Made by a program: the position numbers and the translations under genes. 64,000 nucleotides of DNA from an uncultured Saprospiraceae bacterium (lineage in GTDB: Bacteria; Bacteroidota; Bacteroidia; Chitinophagales; Saprospiraceae), in contig CALGLU010000058.1 in NCBI GenBank assembly GCA_937959275.1, forward strand, positions 118,290-182,289, written 5' to 3'. Under the pieces are notes generated by a model. The model did not search any database and was not told where the DNA came from. It worked only from the letters and a program-made list of their open reading frames with translations. Of this stretch, positions 10,058 through 20,009 are shown in pieces (the stretch's first letter is position 1; each line of letters starts with the position of its first letter).

Positions 10058-11053
10058 TTATTCTTCTTCTTTTTTATGTTTTGCTAACTGTTTCTTTCGC
10101 CATTCCTCTCCATTTTTCTCATAGGCCCTGATGATATCTTTCACCAATTTATGTCTCACGACGTCATCTGCATTTAGATATAATGTCCCTATTCCTTTAA
10201 TAGATTGGAGAATATCGACAGCAGTATGAAGACCCGATCGCTGACTGCGAGGTAAATCAATTTGACTTAAATCTCCCGTAATAATACACTTTGCTGAAGG
10301 CCCCAGACGTGTCAAAAACATCTTGATCTGTGCACTTGTGGTATTCTGGGCTTCATCCAAAATAATAAATGCATGATCCAATGTCCGGCCACGCATGTAA
10401 GCTAATGGAGCCACTTCTATAATCCGAGTTGACATGAAATGCTCTAACTTCTCTGCTGGCAGCATATCTTCAAGCGCATCATATAGAGGTCTGAGATAAG
10501 GATCTATTTTTTCTTTTAGATCGCCTGGTAAAAACCCTAAACTCTCCCCTGCTTCGACTGCGGGACGAGTCAAAATAATCTTTTTGACTAACCTGTTCTT
10601 TAGTGCACGGACTGCTAAGGCAACTGCCGTATATGTTTTACCCGTTCCTGCAGGACCAATGGCAAATAATACATCATTCTCCTCAGAAAGATCAATCATC
10701 TTTTTCTGATTCTGCGTTCTAGCCTTAATGGGTTTTCCATTGCGCCCATGTAAAATCGCACTACCGATATGACCATTGCCCACCTCAGTGTTAAAGGGAT
10801 TAGCTCCAGCGATAATGGCATTGATAGTCTCCTTATCTAGCACTTGTTTTTGCTTGATGATTCGAACCATCGTTTCCAGTTTACCCTTTACGGTTTGGGT
10901 ATGCTTTTTTTCGCCTGTTAACTTGATGTTGTTACCTCGAGAGGTTATTGTGACTTCGGGATACGCTTCTTTTAATATATTGAGTTTGGCGTTATGTTGG
11001 CCATACAGATCAATCGGATCGACGTCAGTTATGTTTAATATAATTTCACTCAA
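10058..11053 (-). CDS. PhoH family ATPase
   Basis: LFAIGPAGTGKTYTAVALAVRAL, ILDEAQNTT, ITGDLSQIDLP. The ORF track begins at 11116, but that N-terminus lies in a repeat arm; TTG at 11053 (SEIILNITDVDP) is the likelier start. Confidence 0.85.
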   Translation of the reverse strand: MSEIILNITDVDPIDLYGQHNAKLNILKEAYPEVTITSRGNNIKLTGEKKHTQTVKGKLETMVRIIKQKQVLDKETINAIIAGANPFNTEVGNGHIGSAILHGRNGKPIKARTQNQKKMIDLSEENDVLFAIGPAGTGKTYTAVALAVRALKNRLVKKIILTRPAVEAGESLGFLPGDLKEKIDPYLRPLYDALEDMLPAEKLEHFMSTRIIEVAPLAYMRGRTLDHAFIILDEAQNTTSAQIKMFLTRLGPSAKCIITGDLSQIDLPRSQRSGLHTAVDILQSIKGIGTLYLNADDVVRHKLVKDIIRAYEKNGEEWRKKQLAKHKKEEE

Positions 11054-11074
11054 ATGATATACTATGTTTAGAAT

Positions 11075-11280
11075 GAAGTGATTTAAGAATAAACTGTGAA
11101 TTGATTTGCAAGTCATTGAATATCAATACCCGCCTGCCGGCAGGCAGGTTTCAGCTTTTCCTCAAGCCATAGCTACGGCTATGACTTTCCAAAAGAGCTT
11201 CATCTTGATATCCAAGCCTGCCTGCCGGCAGGCAGGCAGGCACTTACAACTCATTTTAACATTTATTCTTAAATCACTTC
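11075..11280. repeat. Long imperfect inverted-repeat (MITE/REP-like) element with nested CCTGCCGGCAGG palindromes
   Basis: Perfect 19-bp terminal inverted repeats gaagtgatttaagaataaa (11075-11093) and tttattcttaaatcacttc (11262-11280); inner GCCTGCCGGCAGGC at 11132-11145 and 11216-11233; central AAGCCATAGCtacGGCTATGACTT. Confidence 0.8.
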
Positions 11281-11495
11281 GATGATTAAAGATCAAAAGT
11301 ACAGCGATAAGCCTTAATTATTCATTTTCTATGATAATAATGCTTGAAGTATGCACAATATGGACACAGTTTAAACTCTCCGAAACAGTTTATTAGTTCA
11401 ACATTATACTCTCTTTTCAAAGCTTTTAGAGAGTATCTGATTATTTAAAGCTTACAATTTCTAATCGTTCCTGTCGAAATTATAAATATCATCCC

Positions 11496-11503
11496 TATAT
11501 TTG
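11496..11503 (+). promoter_or_regulatory. Putative -7 box TATATTTG upstream of the SAM hydroxide adenosyltransferase gene
   Basis: Exact TAnnTTTG match 57 nt upstream of ATG 11560; no clear -33 box. Confidence 0.35.
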
Positions 11504-11559
11504 ATGAATATTTGTAATATGTATTTAATTGATAATGTGCATATTTAGATGATAATCCC

Positions 11560-12333
11560 ATGAATATAGTAACCCTTACATCCGATTATGGATATCAAGA
11601 TTATTACGTAGCTCAGCTTAAAGCAGCCATTTTATCTAGAATTACAGATATCACAATCGTTGATGTCAGTCATCATATAAAGCCTTACGATATTGTTGAA
11701 GGGGCTTTTTATATAGAGAACGTATTTGAGCGCTTTCCCGCAAAGACCATTCATATTGGTTCTGTGCAAGCTTACAGTTCTCATAATAATCAGGTCATCA
11801 TTTTTGAAAAAGACGGCCACTATTTTATCGGTCCAAATAATGGTCTGTTTTCACTTGTTTTTCATGAATCCTCAGATTTGAAGGCGTATCAAGTCACAAT
11901 AGATCGTGAAAAATTTCCATTCATTATGGACGTCTATGCACATGCTGTAGCAGCGATTGCGCACGGCCTTGCTTTAGCTGATATCGGTACTCCGATTGAA
12001 GACTTTGTGATCAAAATTGGCATCCAACCAGTCAAAACGGCGCATCAAATCAGGGCAACTATTATCCATACTGATCAATATGGCAATGTCATTGTCAACT
12101 TGAAAAAGGATACATTTGAAAGTATCAGGCAAAAAAGACGGTTTAAAATATTTTATAAAAGCAAAGATCCCATTATACAATTGAGCAAGCATTACGGTGG
12201 TGTATCAATGGGAGAGGTTCTTGCATACTTTAATGCATCTCAATATTTAGAGATCGCAGTTAATATGGGTAATGCCAATGAATTATTAAGTTTGCGTAAG
12301 CATGAGACTATTCAAATAGATTTTTTCGACTGA
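11560..12333 (+). CDS. SAM hydroxide adenosyltransferase (DUF62 / chlorinase-fluorinase fold)
   Basis: MNIVTLTSDYGYQDYYVAQLKAAI..DITIVDVSHHI..; IHTDQYGNVIVNL. Confidence 0.85.
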   Translation: MNIVTLTSDYGYQDYYVAQLKAAILSRITDITIVDVSHHIKPYDIVEGAFYIENVFERFPAKTIHIGSVQAYSSHNNQVIIFEKDGHYFIGPNNGLFSLVFHESSDLKAYQVTIDREKFPFIMDVYAHAVAAIAHGLALADIGTPIEDFVIKIGIQPVKTAHQIRATIIHTDQYGNVIVNLKKDTFESIRQKRRFKIFYKSKDPIIQLSKHYGGVSMGEVLAYFNASQYLEIAVNMGNANELLSLRKHETIQIDFFD

Positions 12334-12334
12334 T

Positions 12335-12631
12335 ATGGTACACAGATTTGTAAAATTAACTTTTCAAGAGCAACACATCGATACGTTCGTTGGCAAGTTC
12401 AATGAAATGAAATTGCAAATCAGAGGTATGAATGGCTGCCACTATCTGCGGCTTTTTCAAGATAAAAAAGACAAGCGAATTTTCTTTACGCACAGCATAT
12501 GGATAGATGAAACCTGTCTAAATGCATATCGCAAATCAGAATTCTTCGGAATCAATTGGCCAGAAACAAAAAAACTTTTTGCTAAAGAACCGATTGCCTG
12601 GAGTCTGGATCAAATCGTAGAACTCAAGTAA
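12335..12631 (+). CDS. Antibiotic biosynthesis monooxygenase (ABM)-fold small protein
   Basis: 98 aa; MVHRFVKLTFQEQHIDTFVGKFNEMKLQIRGMNGCHYLRLFQD...FFTHSIWIDE. Confidence 0.65.
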   Translation: MVHRFVKLTFQEQHIDTFVGKFNEMKLQIRGMNGCHYLRLFQDKKDKRIFFTHSIWIDETCLNAYRKSEFFGINWPETKKLFAKEPIAWSLDQIVELK

Positions 12632-12635
12632 TACA

Positions 12636-13688
12636 ATGACGAACATAGACTGTCAGCAATATGAAGTTGTATTTCATCAACCGTGGAATACCTTAAATAC
12701 CTTGTTAGCCGCAAAAGACTATAGCCAGATCTTTGTTCTAGTTGATGAGAATACGAGTACGCATTGCCTCCCAATCATTACAGCAAATATAGCTTCAGCA
12801 CTCTCAGTCATTACGATTCCTGCTGGAGAAATTCATAAGCAAATTCAGACCTGCCAATCTATATGGAGCCAACTGCTAAACCATGGTGCAGATCGACACT
12901 CATGTCTATTGAATCTAGGTGGAGGCGTAATAGGTGACATGGGCGGATTTTGTGCTTCGACATTTATGCGTGGCATTGACTTCGTACAGATTCCTACAAC
13001 ACTATTGTCACAGGTTGATGCTTCCGTTGGCAGCAAGCTTGGCATCGATTACAAGGGGTTTAAAAACTTAGTTGGCGTCTTCAATGAACCGCAAGCCGTA
13101 ATTGTCTATCCGCCGTTCTTAAAAACGCTCGATAAACGAGAATTGCGAAGCGGATGTGCCGAGGTCATCAAACATGCGCTCATCAAGGATAAAGCTCTCT
13201 GGGATCAACTCCTAGCTTTGTCATTAGCAGATGAGATTTCAACAGATGTCATTATACATCGAAATGTTGAAATAAAGAAAGAGGTTGTCGATGAGGATCC
13301 TTTTGAACGAGGTGTGCGCAAAATTCTAAATTTTGGACACACGATAGGGCATGCTGTGGAGACAGAGTATTTAGAGACTAGCCAGCCACTATTGCATGGC
13401 GAGGCGATTGCGATTGGGATGATTTGTGAAAGTTGGATTGCCGCAGAACTGAAGATGCTAGACCAAGAAAAATATATTGGTATACAATCCTATCTCAAAT
13501 TGATCTATCCAGATTTACCGAAGGATATTATCAATCATGACAACATCATCTCTTCTATGCTTAAAGACAAAAAGAACAAGGAAGGGATTATTCTGGGTTC
13601 ATTGCTTGAGGATATTGGGCAATGCGCAATTAATGTTCCACTTACACCTGAGCTTATAACAGCCAGTTTATTGGCTTACAATTCGTAA
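12636..13688 (+). CDS. aroB: 3-dehydroquinate synthase
   Basis: LNLGGGVIGDMGGFCASTFMRGIDFVQIPTTLLSQVDASVGSKLGID; ILNFGHTIGHAVE. Confidence 0.95.
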   Translation: MTNIDCQQYEVVFHQPWNTLNTLLAAKDYSQIFVLVDENTSTHCLPIITANIASALSVITIPAGEIHKQIQTCQSIWSQLLNHGADRHSCLLNLGGGVIGDMGGFCASTFMRGIDFVQIPTTLLSQVDASVGSKLGIDYKGFKNLVGVFNEPQAVIVYPPFLKTLDKRELRSGCAEVIKHALIKDKALWDQLLALSLADEISTDVIIHRNVEIKKEVVDEDPFERGVRKILNFGHTIGHAVETEYLETSQPLLHGEAIAIGMICESWIAAELKMLDQEKYIGIQSYLKLIYPDLPKDIINHDNIISSMLKDKKNKEGIILGSLLEDIGQCAINVPLTPELITASLLAYNS

Positions 13689-13795
13689 AACGATTCTTGG
13701 CGTCAATTGATCTTATATTTAACAGAGAAATCAATTCAGAACAAATACGCTATATCATTAATTATCAATATTTTAAATATTATAATAAAATGTAA

Positions 13796-13803
13796 TATAT
13801 TTG
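13796..13803 (+). promoter_or_regulatory. Putative -7 box TATATTTG upstream of the first PBP1A gene
   Basis: Exact TAnnTTTG match 69 nt upstream of TTG 13872; no clear -33 box. Confidence 0.3.
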
Positions 13804-13871
13804 TAGATTGCCATGTCTTGCAATAAACAAGCATATGGCATCGTCCTATTTGATAACTAATCATATGCTTC

Positions 13872-16361
13872 TTGGCTAAGAAAAAAAAGAAAAACAAAGA
13901 ATCGGGTAACCCACTTTATAAAACGCTCGCTATACTATCGTGGATCGCCTTTATTGGAGGTGTTCTATTGGCTATTCTTATGTTCATGTTTATCTCATTC
14001 TCGAAGTTGCCAAATACTGAGGAGCTAGAAAATCCAAGTTTTGAATATGCTACATTAATCATTGCAGAAGATGGCAAAACTGAAATCGGGCGATATTTTA
14101 GAAAGAATAGAGAATGGGTAAGTTTTGATGAACTCAATCCACATATAACGGATGCCTTAGTTGCTACAGAAGATGAGCGTTTTTTCAATCATAGTGGCAT
14201 AGATGGAAGAAGTACAGTGCGAGCGATTGCCAACTTTGGTCGTAAAGGCGGTGGAAGTACGATCACTCAACAGCTAGGAAAACTTTTCTTTACAACACGC
14301 TCTCGGAATCCGATAAAAAGAATCTATCAAAAATTACAGGAGTGGGTGATCGCTGTCCACTTTGAGAAACGCTATACCAAGCAGGAAATCATTGCGATGT
14401 TTTTGAATAAGATGGACTTTAGATATGATGCGGTAGGCATTGGTTCGGCAGCAAAAACATATTTTGGTAAGGATCAAAAAGAACTCAATATAGAAGAGGC
14501 AGCTGTACTTATTGGGATGCTTAAAAACCCTCGTCTATACAGTCCGATTTCAAATCCAGAAAACTGTCTTAAAAGAAGAGAAGTCGTCCTCAAGCAAATG
14601 CTCAGGGTCGGCACATTAACTCAAGCAGCCTATGATTCTTTAAGAGTACTACCAATCAATATGGATCGGTTTAGCCGATCTGATCATGTCAAAGGACTAG
14701 CGCCCTATTTTAGAAGTGAGCTAACCAAAAAGCTAAAATCGATTCTTAAAGAACCTCAATACGCTGATCCGTCAGGTAAACCATATGATCTATATAATGA
14801 CGGTCTAAAGGTATATGTCACTATTGATTCAGATATGCAAGCTCATGCAGAAGATGCCATGCGTATACATATGAAAACTGTGCAAGACAAATATTTCAAT
14901 GTTTGGAAAAATAAAGACCCTTGGAGTTATGAAGCTGATGCTCGGCAAAAATCATATCGACAAGGAAAGTTACGCGACATGATCGACGCTTCATCTAGAT
15001 ACAAGAAGCTTCGCAATACATATCTACAAGGCGTGACAGGCCGCATATCAGCAGACATTGAAAAAGTGAGACTTTGGAATGCCGATATTAAAAGACTACT
15101 AAAAGCAAAAGAGGACAAAGGCTATCTGGATAAGTTGATTAGGGATAAGTATATCTCCAAAGAGCAACGGTCTACGTATATTAAAATACTAGAAAGTGAT
15201 CATATGCTCGAGCTCGTCAATCAGTGGAATAAGCTAGAGCGTGCGGCTAAAACAAATTTTTCCAAGAAGACAAAAATGAAGGTATTTGACTACAGCGCAT
15301 CAGGTGAAAAAGATGCTGTCATGAGTCCCTTAGATTCGATCAAGTATCATGGTGAACATCTCCAACTTGGCTCTGTATCTATCGAACCAATCAGCGGGTA
15401 TGTCAAAACATGGGTCGGCGGTATTGGCTATAAGTATTTTCAATACGACCATGTCTTTTCAGATCGACAAGTTGGATCAACATTCAAGCCTTTCATCTAT
15501 ATGCAGGCCATGCAGCAGTGGGCATTATCGCCTTGCTTAAAAGTGATAGATCAACAATACTGCATTGATAAAAATGATCCTAATTTCTCTATCTCAGATA
15601 CTTGGTGTCCAGAGAATAGCAAGAAAAAATATAGCGGTGAAAAACTGACTTTATACGAAGCTCTCAAGCGATCTTTGAATTCTATCTCAGCCTATCTGAT
15701 GAAAGAAATAGGTAATGTAGAACGTGTCAGAGACCTTGCTGCACAAATGGGTATACCAAAATCTAAAATCCCACCCTATCCATCCATCGCGCTAGGTACT
15801 CCAGATTTAAATGTGATGGAAATGACTGCCGCCTACAATGCGTTGGCAAATAAAGGTGTCTATGTCGAACCTACTTTTATCAAACGCATTGAGGACAAAG
15901 AAGGAAAGGTAATATACCAATCGAATCCTAAGCGTAGAGAAGCGCTCAATGAACAATATGCATTTCTCATGATAGATATGTTACGCAATGCACAAGCACA
16001 TCGAAGTTGGGAAATACAATCAGCCTTTGGTGGAAAAACAGGTACAACAGATGACCATCGAGATGGGTGGTTTATGGGGGTTACACCAGAACTTGTCGTC
16101 GGTACTTGGGTCGGTGGCGAAAACCAATGGATACGTTTTTTAGATATCGCAGAAGGCCAAGGAGGTGTGATGGCAAGACCCTATTTCTTTGAGTTTATTA
16201 GACAACTGGAACAGAATCCAAAGATTAGATTCAACACGGGGGCTACTTTTCAACAACCAGAGGTCATGGATATTCAAATGGATTGTAGTGTGTATGATGC
16301 GCTGTATCAACAGGAGCCTGCACCTGATGAGATGGAAGATGAGTTTGAAGAGGAATTTTAA
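13872..16361 (+). CDS. Penicillin-binding protein 1A (transglycosylase/transpeptidase), paralog 1
   Basis: TTG start; ATEDERFFNHSGID, GGSTITQQLGKLFF, DRQVGSTFKPFIY, GGKTGTTDDHRDGWFMG; acidic C-terminus EDEFEEEF. Confidence 0.92.
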   Translation: MAKKKKKNKESGNPLYKTLAILSWIAFIGGVLLAILMFMFISFSKLPNTEELENPSFEYATLIIAEDGKTEIGRYFRKNREWVSFDELNPHITDALVATEDERFFNHSGIDGRSTVRAIANFGRKGGGSTITQQLGKLFFTTRSRNPIKRIYQKLQEWVIAVHFEKRYTKQEIIAMFLNKMDFRYDAVGIGSAAKTYFGKDQKELNIEEAAVLIGMLKNPRLYSPISNPENCLKRREVVLKQMLRVGTLTQAAYDSLRVLPINMDRFSRSDHVKGLAPYFRSELTKKLKSILKEPQYADPSGKPYDLYNDGLKVYVTIDSDMQAHAEDAMRIHMKTVQDKYFNVWKNKDPWSYEADARQKSYRQGKLRDMIDASSRYKKLRNTYLQGVTGRISADIEKVRLWNADIKRLLKAKEDKGYLDKLIRDKYISKEQRSTYIKILESDHMLELVNQWNKLERAAKTNFSKKTKMKVFDYSASGEKDAVMSPLDSIKYHGEHLQLGSVSIEPISGYVKTWVGGIGYKYFQYDHVFSDRQVGSTFKPFIYMQAMQQWALSPCLKVIDQQYCIDKNDPNFSISDTWCPENSKKKYSGEKLTLYEALKRSLNSISAYLMKEIGNVERVRDLAAQMGIPKSKIPPYPSIALGTPDLNVMEMTAAYNALANKGVYVEPTFIKRIEDKEGKVIYQSNPKRREALNEQYAFLMIDMLRNAQAHRSWEIQSAFGGKTGTTDDHRDGWFMGVTPELVVGTWVGGENQWIRFLDIAEGQGGVMARPYFFEFIRQLEQNPKIRFNTGATFQQPEVMDIQMDCSVYDALYQQEPAPDEMEDEFEEEF

Positions 16362-16458
16362 GGCTGAACTTGTCTATTCTATCGAACATCCAAGCAATAC
16401 AATTTAGATATACTTGAATTATATTAAATAATGATATACTTTTATCAAAAAAAGAATA

Positions 16459-16689
16459 ATGAAAAGTATATCATTAAAACTGGGAGAACAAATTCTAAGT
16501 GAAACAGAATTAATATTAGTGGATTTAAAAACCAGCAGAAATAAATACATTAATGATGCAATTGATTTTTACAACCAATATCAGAAGAGGAAATTAATTG
16601 AAAAGCAAATCGCAACAGAATCCAAATTAGTGAGTGAAGACTCACTAGCTATTCTTCACGAATTTGAAAGTTTACAAGATGAATTGTAA
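16459..16689 (+). CDS. Putative antitoxin of a MazEF/PemIK-type module
   Basis: 76 aa; MKSISLKLGEQILSETELILVDLKTSRNKYINDAIDFYNQYQ (ribbon-helix-helix-like) directly upstream of a MazF-like ORF. Confidence 0.7.
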   Translation: MKSISLKLGEQILSETELILVDLKTSRNKYINDAIDFYNQYQKRKLIEKQIATESKLVSEDSLAILHEFESLQDEL

Positions 16690-17026
16690 GCAATTCGAAA
16701 TACACTTGGCCGATTTGAATCCACGCTTTGGAACTGAAACAGGAAAAACAAGGCCAGTTTTAGTACTCCAAAGTGATCTACTTAACAAAGTACATCCTTC
16801 AACAATTATTTGTCCAATAACAACAAACATCAAAAAAGGAGTTAATATTCTAAGGGTCGACATCAAAAAAGAAAGCGGAGGTTTGCACAAAGATTGTTCA
16901 ATCATGATCGATCAAATTCGAGCAATAGATAATAAGAGACTAATTGAAAAAATTGGAGTCTTGCCAAATCAACTTCAAAGCAAAGTGAAAGAAAATATTA
17001 AAATCGTATTGGACCTTGCAAAGTAA
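16679..17026 (+). CDS. MazF/PemK-family endoribonuclease toxin
   Basis: FEIHLADLNPRFGTETGKTRPVLVLQSDLLNKVHPSTIICPITTN...IMIDQIRAID. Start MNCKQFEIHL at 16679 (ORF track 16664) overlaps the antitoxin stop. Confidence 0.88.
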   Translation: MNCKQFEIHLADLNPRFGTETGKTRPVLVLQSDLLNKVHPSTIICPITTNIKKGVNILRVDIKKESGGLHKDCSIMIDQIRAIDNKRLIEKIGVLPNQLQSKVKENIKIVLDLAK

Positions 17027-17393
17027 ATGATGTCGAAGGTATTACATATATAATGATCGGCGTACACTTATAATCATCAGATTGAAAGAGAACATAAGGC
17101 AAATTAGACTCTGATTCTTTATTCGAGACACATAAGAATTGCGCATTCAACTCGTAAGTGTGGAAGTCATAGACATTGGAAAAATCATATTAAATCCTAC
17201 TATCTAGACTTTCGTTTTTCAGACAAACGAAGCATTTGAAACAGCTGCTCACTGTTTCATCTTAGCTTTGCCTATTCGTAAGTTTGACTAGAATTATCTC
17301 ATTTTACCGCCCTCAACGTATTAATGAACCTAGAATAGTTCGGTCGCACCTTAAAAAACCTTATTTTGCCCTTTCATCCGAAGCACTTTTTTA

Positions 17394-20009
17394 TTGGCTA
17401 AGATAGATTGGAATAAAAGACGAAAATTACTACGCCCTTTCATTATCCTACTTTGGATATTGATGGTGCTTGGCTTTTTAGTCATTGCCTTTATCCTTTG
17501 GAGTACGAGTCAAGGTGACCTTCCGACATTTGAAGACTTAGAAAATCCCGAATATGACCTTGCTTCTCTGGTTATTGATGCAAATGGAGAAACATTTGGG
17601 AAATATTATATTGAAAATCGACAGCAGATCGATTTTGAAGAGCTATCACCTGAAGTATTAAGTGCCTTAATGTCTATTGAGGACATCAGATTCTTTAATC
17701 ACTCGGGTATTGATTTGCAAGCACTGTTTAGGGTCGCTTTCAAAACAGTGCTTCTTAGGCAGGAAAGTTCTGGAGGTGGTAGTACCATTACACAACAATT
17801 AGCCAAGCTACTGTACAGCCGCCCTAGTCTAGCAGGGAAGTCAAGTCTTGGTAAGATAAAAGCGCTTGTTGAAATTAAAATCAAAGAATGGATCACAGCT
17901 GTTAAACTCGAAACCGCCTATACAAAGGAGGAGATTTTGTCTATGTATCTCAACAAATTTGAGTTTATCAATGGTGCTCATGGGATCCAATCTGCGGCAG
18001 AAGTCTATTTTGGTAAAAACCAGGACGAGTTAACAACAACAGAAGCCGCAACCCTTGTGGGCATGCTAAAAAATCCGGCGAGATATAATCCGGTCCGTTT
18101 TTTAGACAGGACCAAAGAGCGCAGAGATGTTGTCCTTGACCAAATGCGACGTAAGAATCATATAGATGCTGAAGTCTACGATTCATTGAGGTTACTCCAA
18201 ATTGACTTGACGAATTTTAATCGCCGCAACCATTCAGAAGGACCTGCTCCCTATTTCAGAATGGAGCTAACTAAATGGTTGAAGAATATGCTAGAAGAAG
18301 AACGCTATCATAAACCAGAAGGTGGCAAATACAACATTTATACCGATGGCCTTAAGATTCATACAACAATAGACTTGGGCTACCAAAAGCATGCAGAAGG
18401 AGCTGTTAAGGATCATATGGAATGGATTCAAAATCGCTATTGGGACCGATGGAAGGGTATGGACCCTCTGACATATGAAGCGGACTCACTTCAATTAATC
18501 CAACGTAAGGAATCCGTACAGAGGCGCATTCATTATTCTGATAGATACTTGAATTTGTTCGCTAGAAAATTTTCAAAACTCAATGAAAAAGTTGCTGCAA
18601 AATACCAAGATTTTGAATTGACAGAGCCTGCACTAAGACAACTTTTTGATGCACGAAACTATGAATCAGCTATATCGAACTTTGGCAATGAAAAACTCAA
18701 AATTGGGTATCGGAAGTTAACAACAGATTCGATATGGGATGAGATCAAAGACCAGTGGCTGGATTTCAGATCAACATATGATGTTGAGTTCAACACTAAA
18801 ATCAGTTTGATGGCTTTTGATTATCAAGCAGGTGAGGTGGAAAAAGAGATGACTCCGATGGATTCTGTTTTATTTCACATGCGTCATTTCCAAACAGGCA
18901 TGATGGCGGCAGATCCAAAAACAGGCCAAATCAGAGCGTGGGTCGGCGGCACAAACCATCGCTATTTTAAATTTGATCATATCAATAGTCGACGCCAAGT
19001 GGGGTCAACTATCAAGCCATTTGTATACTCTACAGCTATTTCCTTTCAAGGGATATCACCCTGTCAAGAATTTGACGATATCCAATATACAGTCGCCCCT
19101 GGTGATGCTGGTTTGTATGTCGATGAAGAATGGTCTCCTTCCAATGCGAATGGTGAATTCACAGGTAACAAATACAATTTATTTCAAGGCCTGCTATACT
19201 CCAAAAACTCAATTTCTGTGCGGCTTGTCAAGGAAATGGGTAATGTAGAAGTCATTCGGGATTTACTGCACAATGCAGGTATTGACAAATATGCTAAGCA
19301 CCCAAGCGGTCGTTTATTAGTGCCTTCTATACCTTCACTCTGTTTGGGCTCAGTGGATTTATCTGTCATGGAAATGACTGGAGCCTATACGACATTCGCA
19401 AACAATGGTCTGTACACAGAACCTGTGTTTGTAGATTATATTGAAGATAAAAGCGGCAAGGTGATTTATAGATCAACACCTAAGCAAAAACAAGCTTTGA
19501 ACCCTGTACACAATGCAGTCATGGTGGATATGCTCAAAAACAATACGGGCGGCAGATTTGGGATGGACATCAAATCAGAAAATGGTGGCAAGACTGGTAC
19601 TACGAATGATTATGCAGATGCTTGGTTTATGGGTATTACGCCAGGCTTAGTCGTAGGTACCTGGGTTGGAGGAGATGAAAAGTGGGTTCGATTTTATACC
19701 CTGGATGATGGTCAAGGTTTCATTATGGCTAGACCAATATTCAAAGAATTTATGAAGCGAATCGAAGCAGATGAAGAGTTGGCTTATGATTCAAACAGAG
19801 AGTTCGTTACGCCTCCATCGGAGTATTATGACCTGATAGATTGTGAACGATATAAGCAGCAGGATGTTGAAGAAGAGGCACAGGAGCGAATGGACGAAAA
19901 GGCTCTAAGCGATGAATTTGAAGAAGAGGAATTTGATTTTGATGGAGAATTCGAAGAGGAATGGGAAGAAGAACCAATTGACACATCAAGATTTAATCGA
20001 AACTTATGA
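17394..20009 (+). CDS. Penicillin-binding protein 1A, paralog 2
   Basis: TTG start; SIEDIRFFNHSGID, GGGSTITQQLAKLLY, SRRQVGSTIKPFVYSTA, GGKTGTTNDYADAWFMG; long acidic tail EFEEEEFDFDGEFEEEWEEEP. Confidence 0.92.
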   Translation: MAKIDWNKRRKLLRPFIILLWILMVLGFLVIAFILWSTSQGDLPTFEDLENPEYDLASLVIDANGETFGKYYIENRQQIDFEELSPEVLSALMSIEDIRFFNHSGIDLQALFRVAFKTVLLRQESSGGGSTITQQLAKLLYSRPSLAGKSSLGKIKALVEIKIKEWITAVKLETAYTKEEILSMYLNKFEFINGAHGIQSAAEVYFGKNQDELTTTEAATLVGMLKNPARYNPVRFLDRTKERRDVVLDQMRRKNHIDAEVYDSLRLLQIDLTNFNRRNHSEGPAPYFRMELTKWLKNMLEEERYHKPEGGKYNIYTDGLKIHTTIDLGYQKHAEGAVKDHMEWIQNRYWDRWKGMDPLTYEADSLQLIQRKESVQRRIHYSDRYLNLFARKFSKLNEKVAAKYQDFELTEPALRQLFDARNYESAISNFGNEKLKIGYRKLTTDSIWDEIKDQWLDFRSTYDVEFNTKISLMAFDYQAGEVEKEMTPMDSVLFHMRHFQTGMMAADPKTGQIRAWVGGTNHRYFKFDHINSRRQVGSTIKPFVYSTAISFQGISPCQEFDDIQYTVAPGDAGLYVDEEWSPSNANGEFTGNKYNLFQGLLYSKNSISVRLVKEMGNVEVIRDLLHNAGIDKYAKHPSGRLLVPSIPSLCLGSVDLSVMEMTGAYTTFANNGLYTEPVFVDYIEDKSGKVIYRSTPKQKQALNPVHNAVMVDMLKNNTGGRFGMDIKSENGGKTGTTNDYADAWFMGITPGLVVGTWVGGDEKWVRFYTLDDGQGFIMARPIFKEFMKRIEADEELAYDSNREFVTPPSEYYDLIDCERYKQQDVEEEAQERMDEKALSDEFEEEEFDFDGEFEEEWEEEPIDTSRFNRNL

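Noticed and set aside
11131-11240. CCTGCC/GGCAGG repeats as a CRISPR array
   Set aside because: Only two palindromic clusters, no regular spacers, no cas genes.
13866-13880. Upstream ATG reading MLLG* overlapping the PBP1A start
   Set aside because: Five-codon frame likely fortuitous; TTG start is supported by the same TTG-GCT-AAG start in the second paralog.
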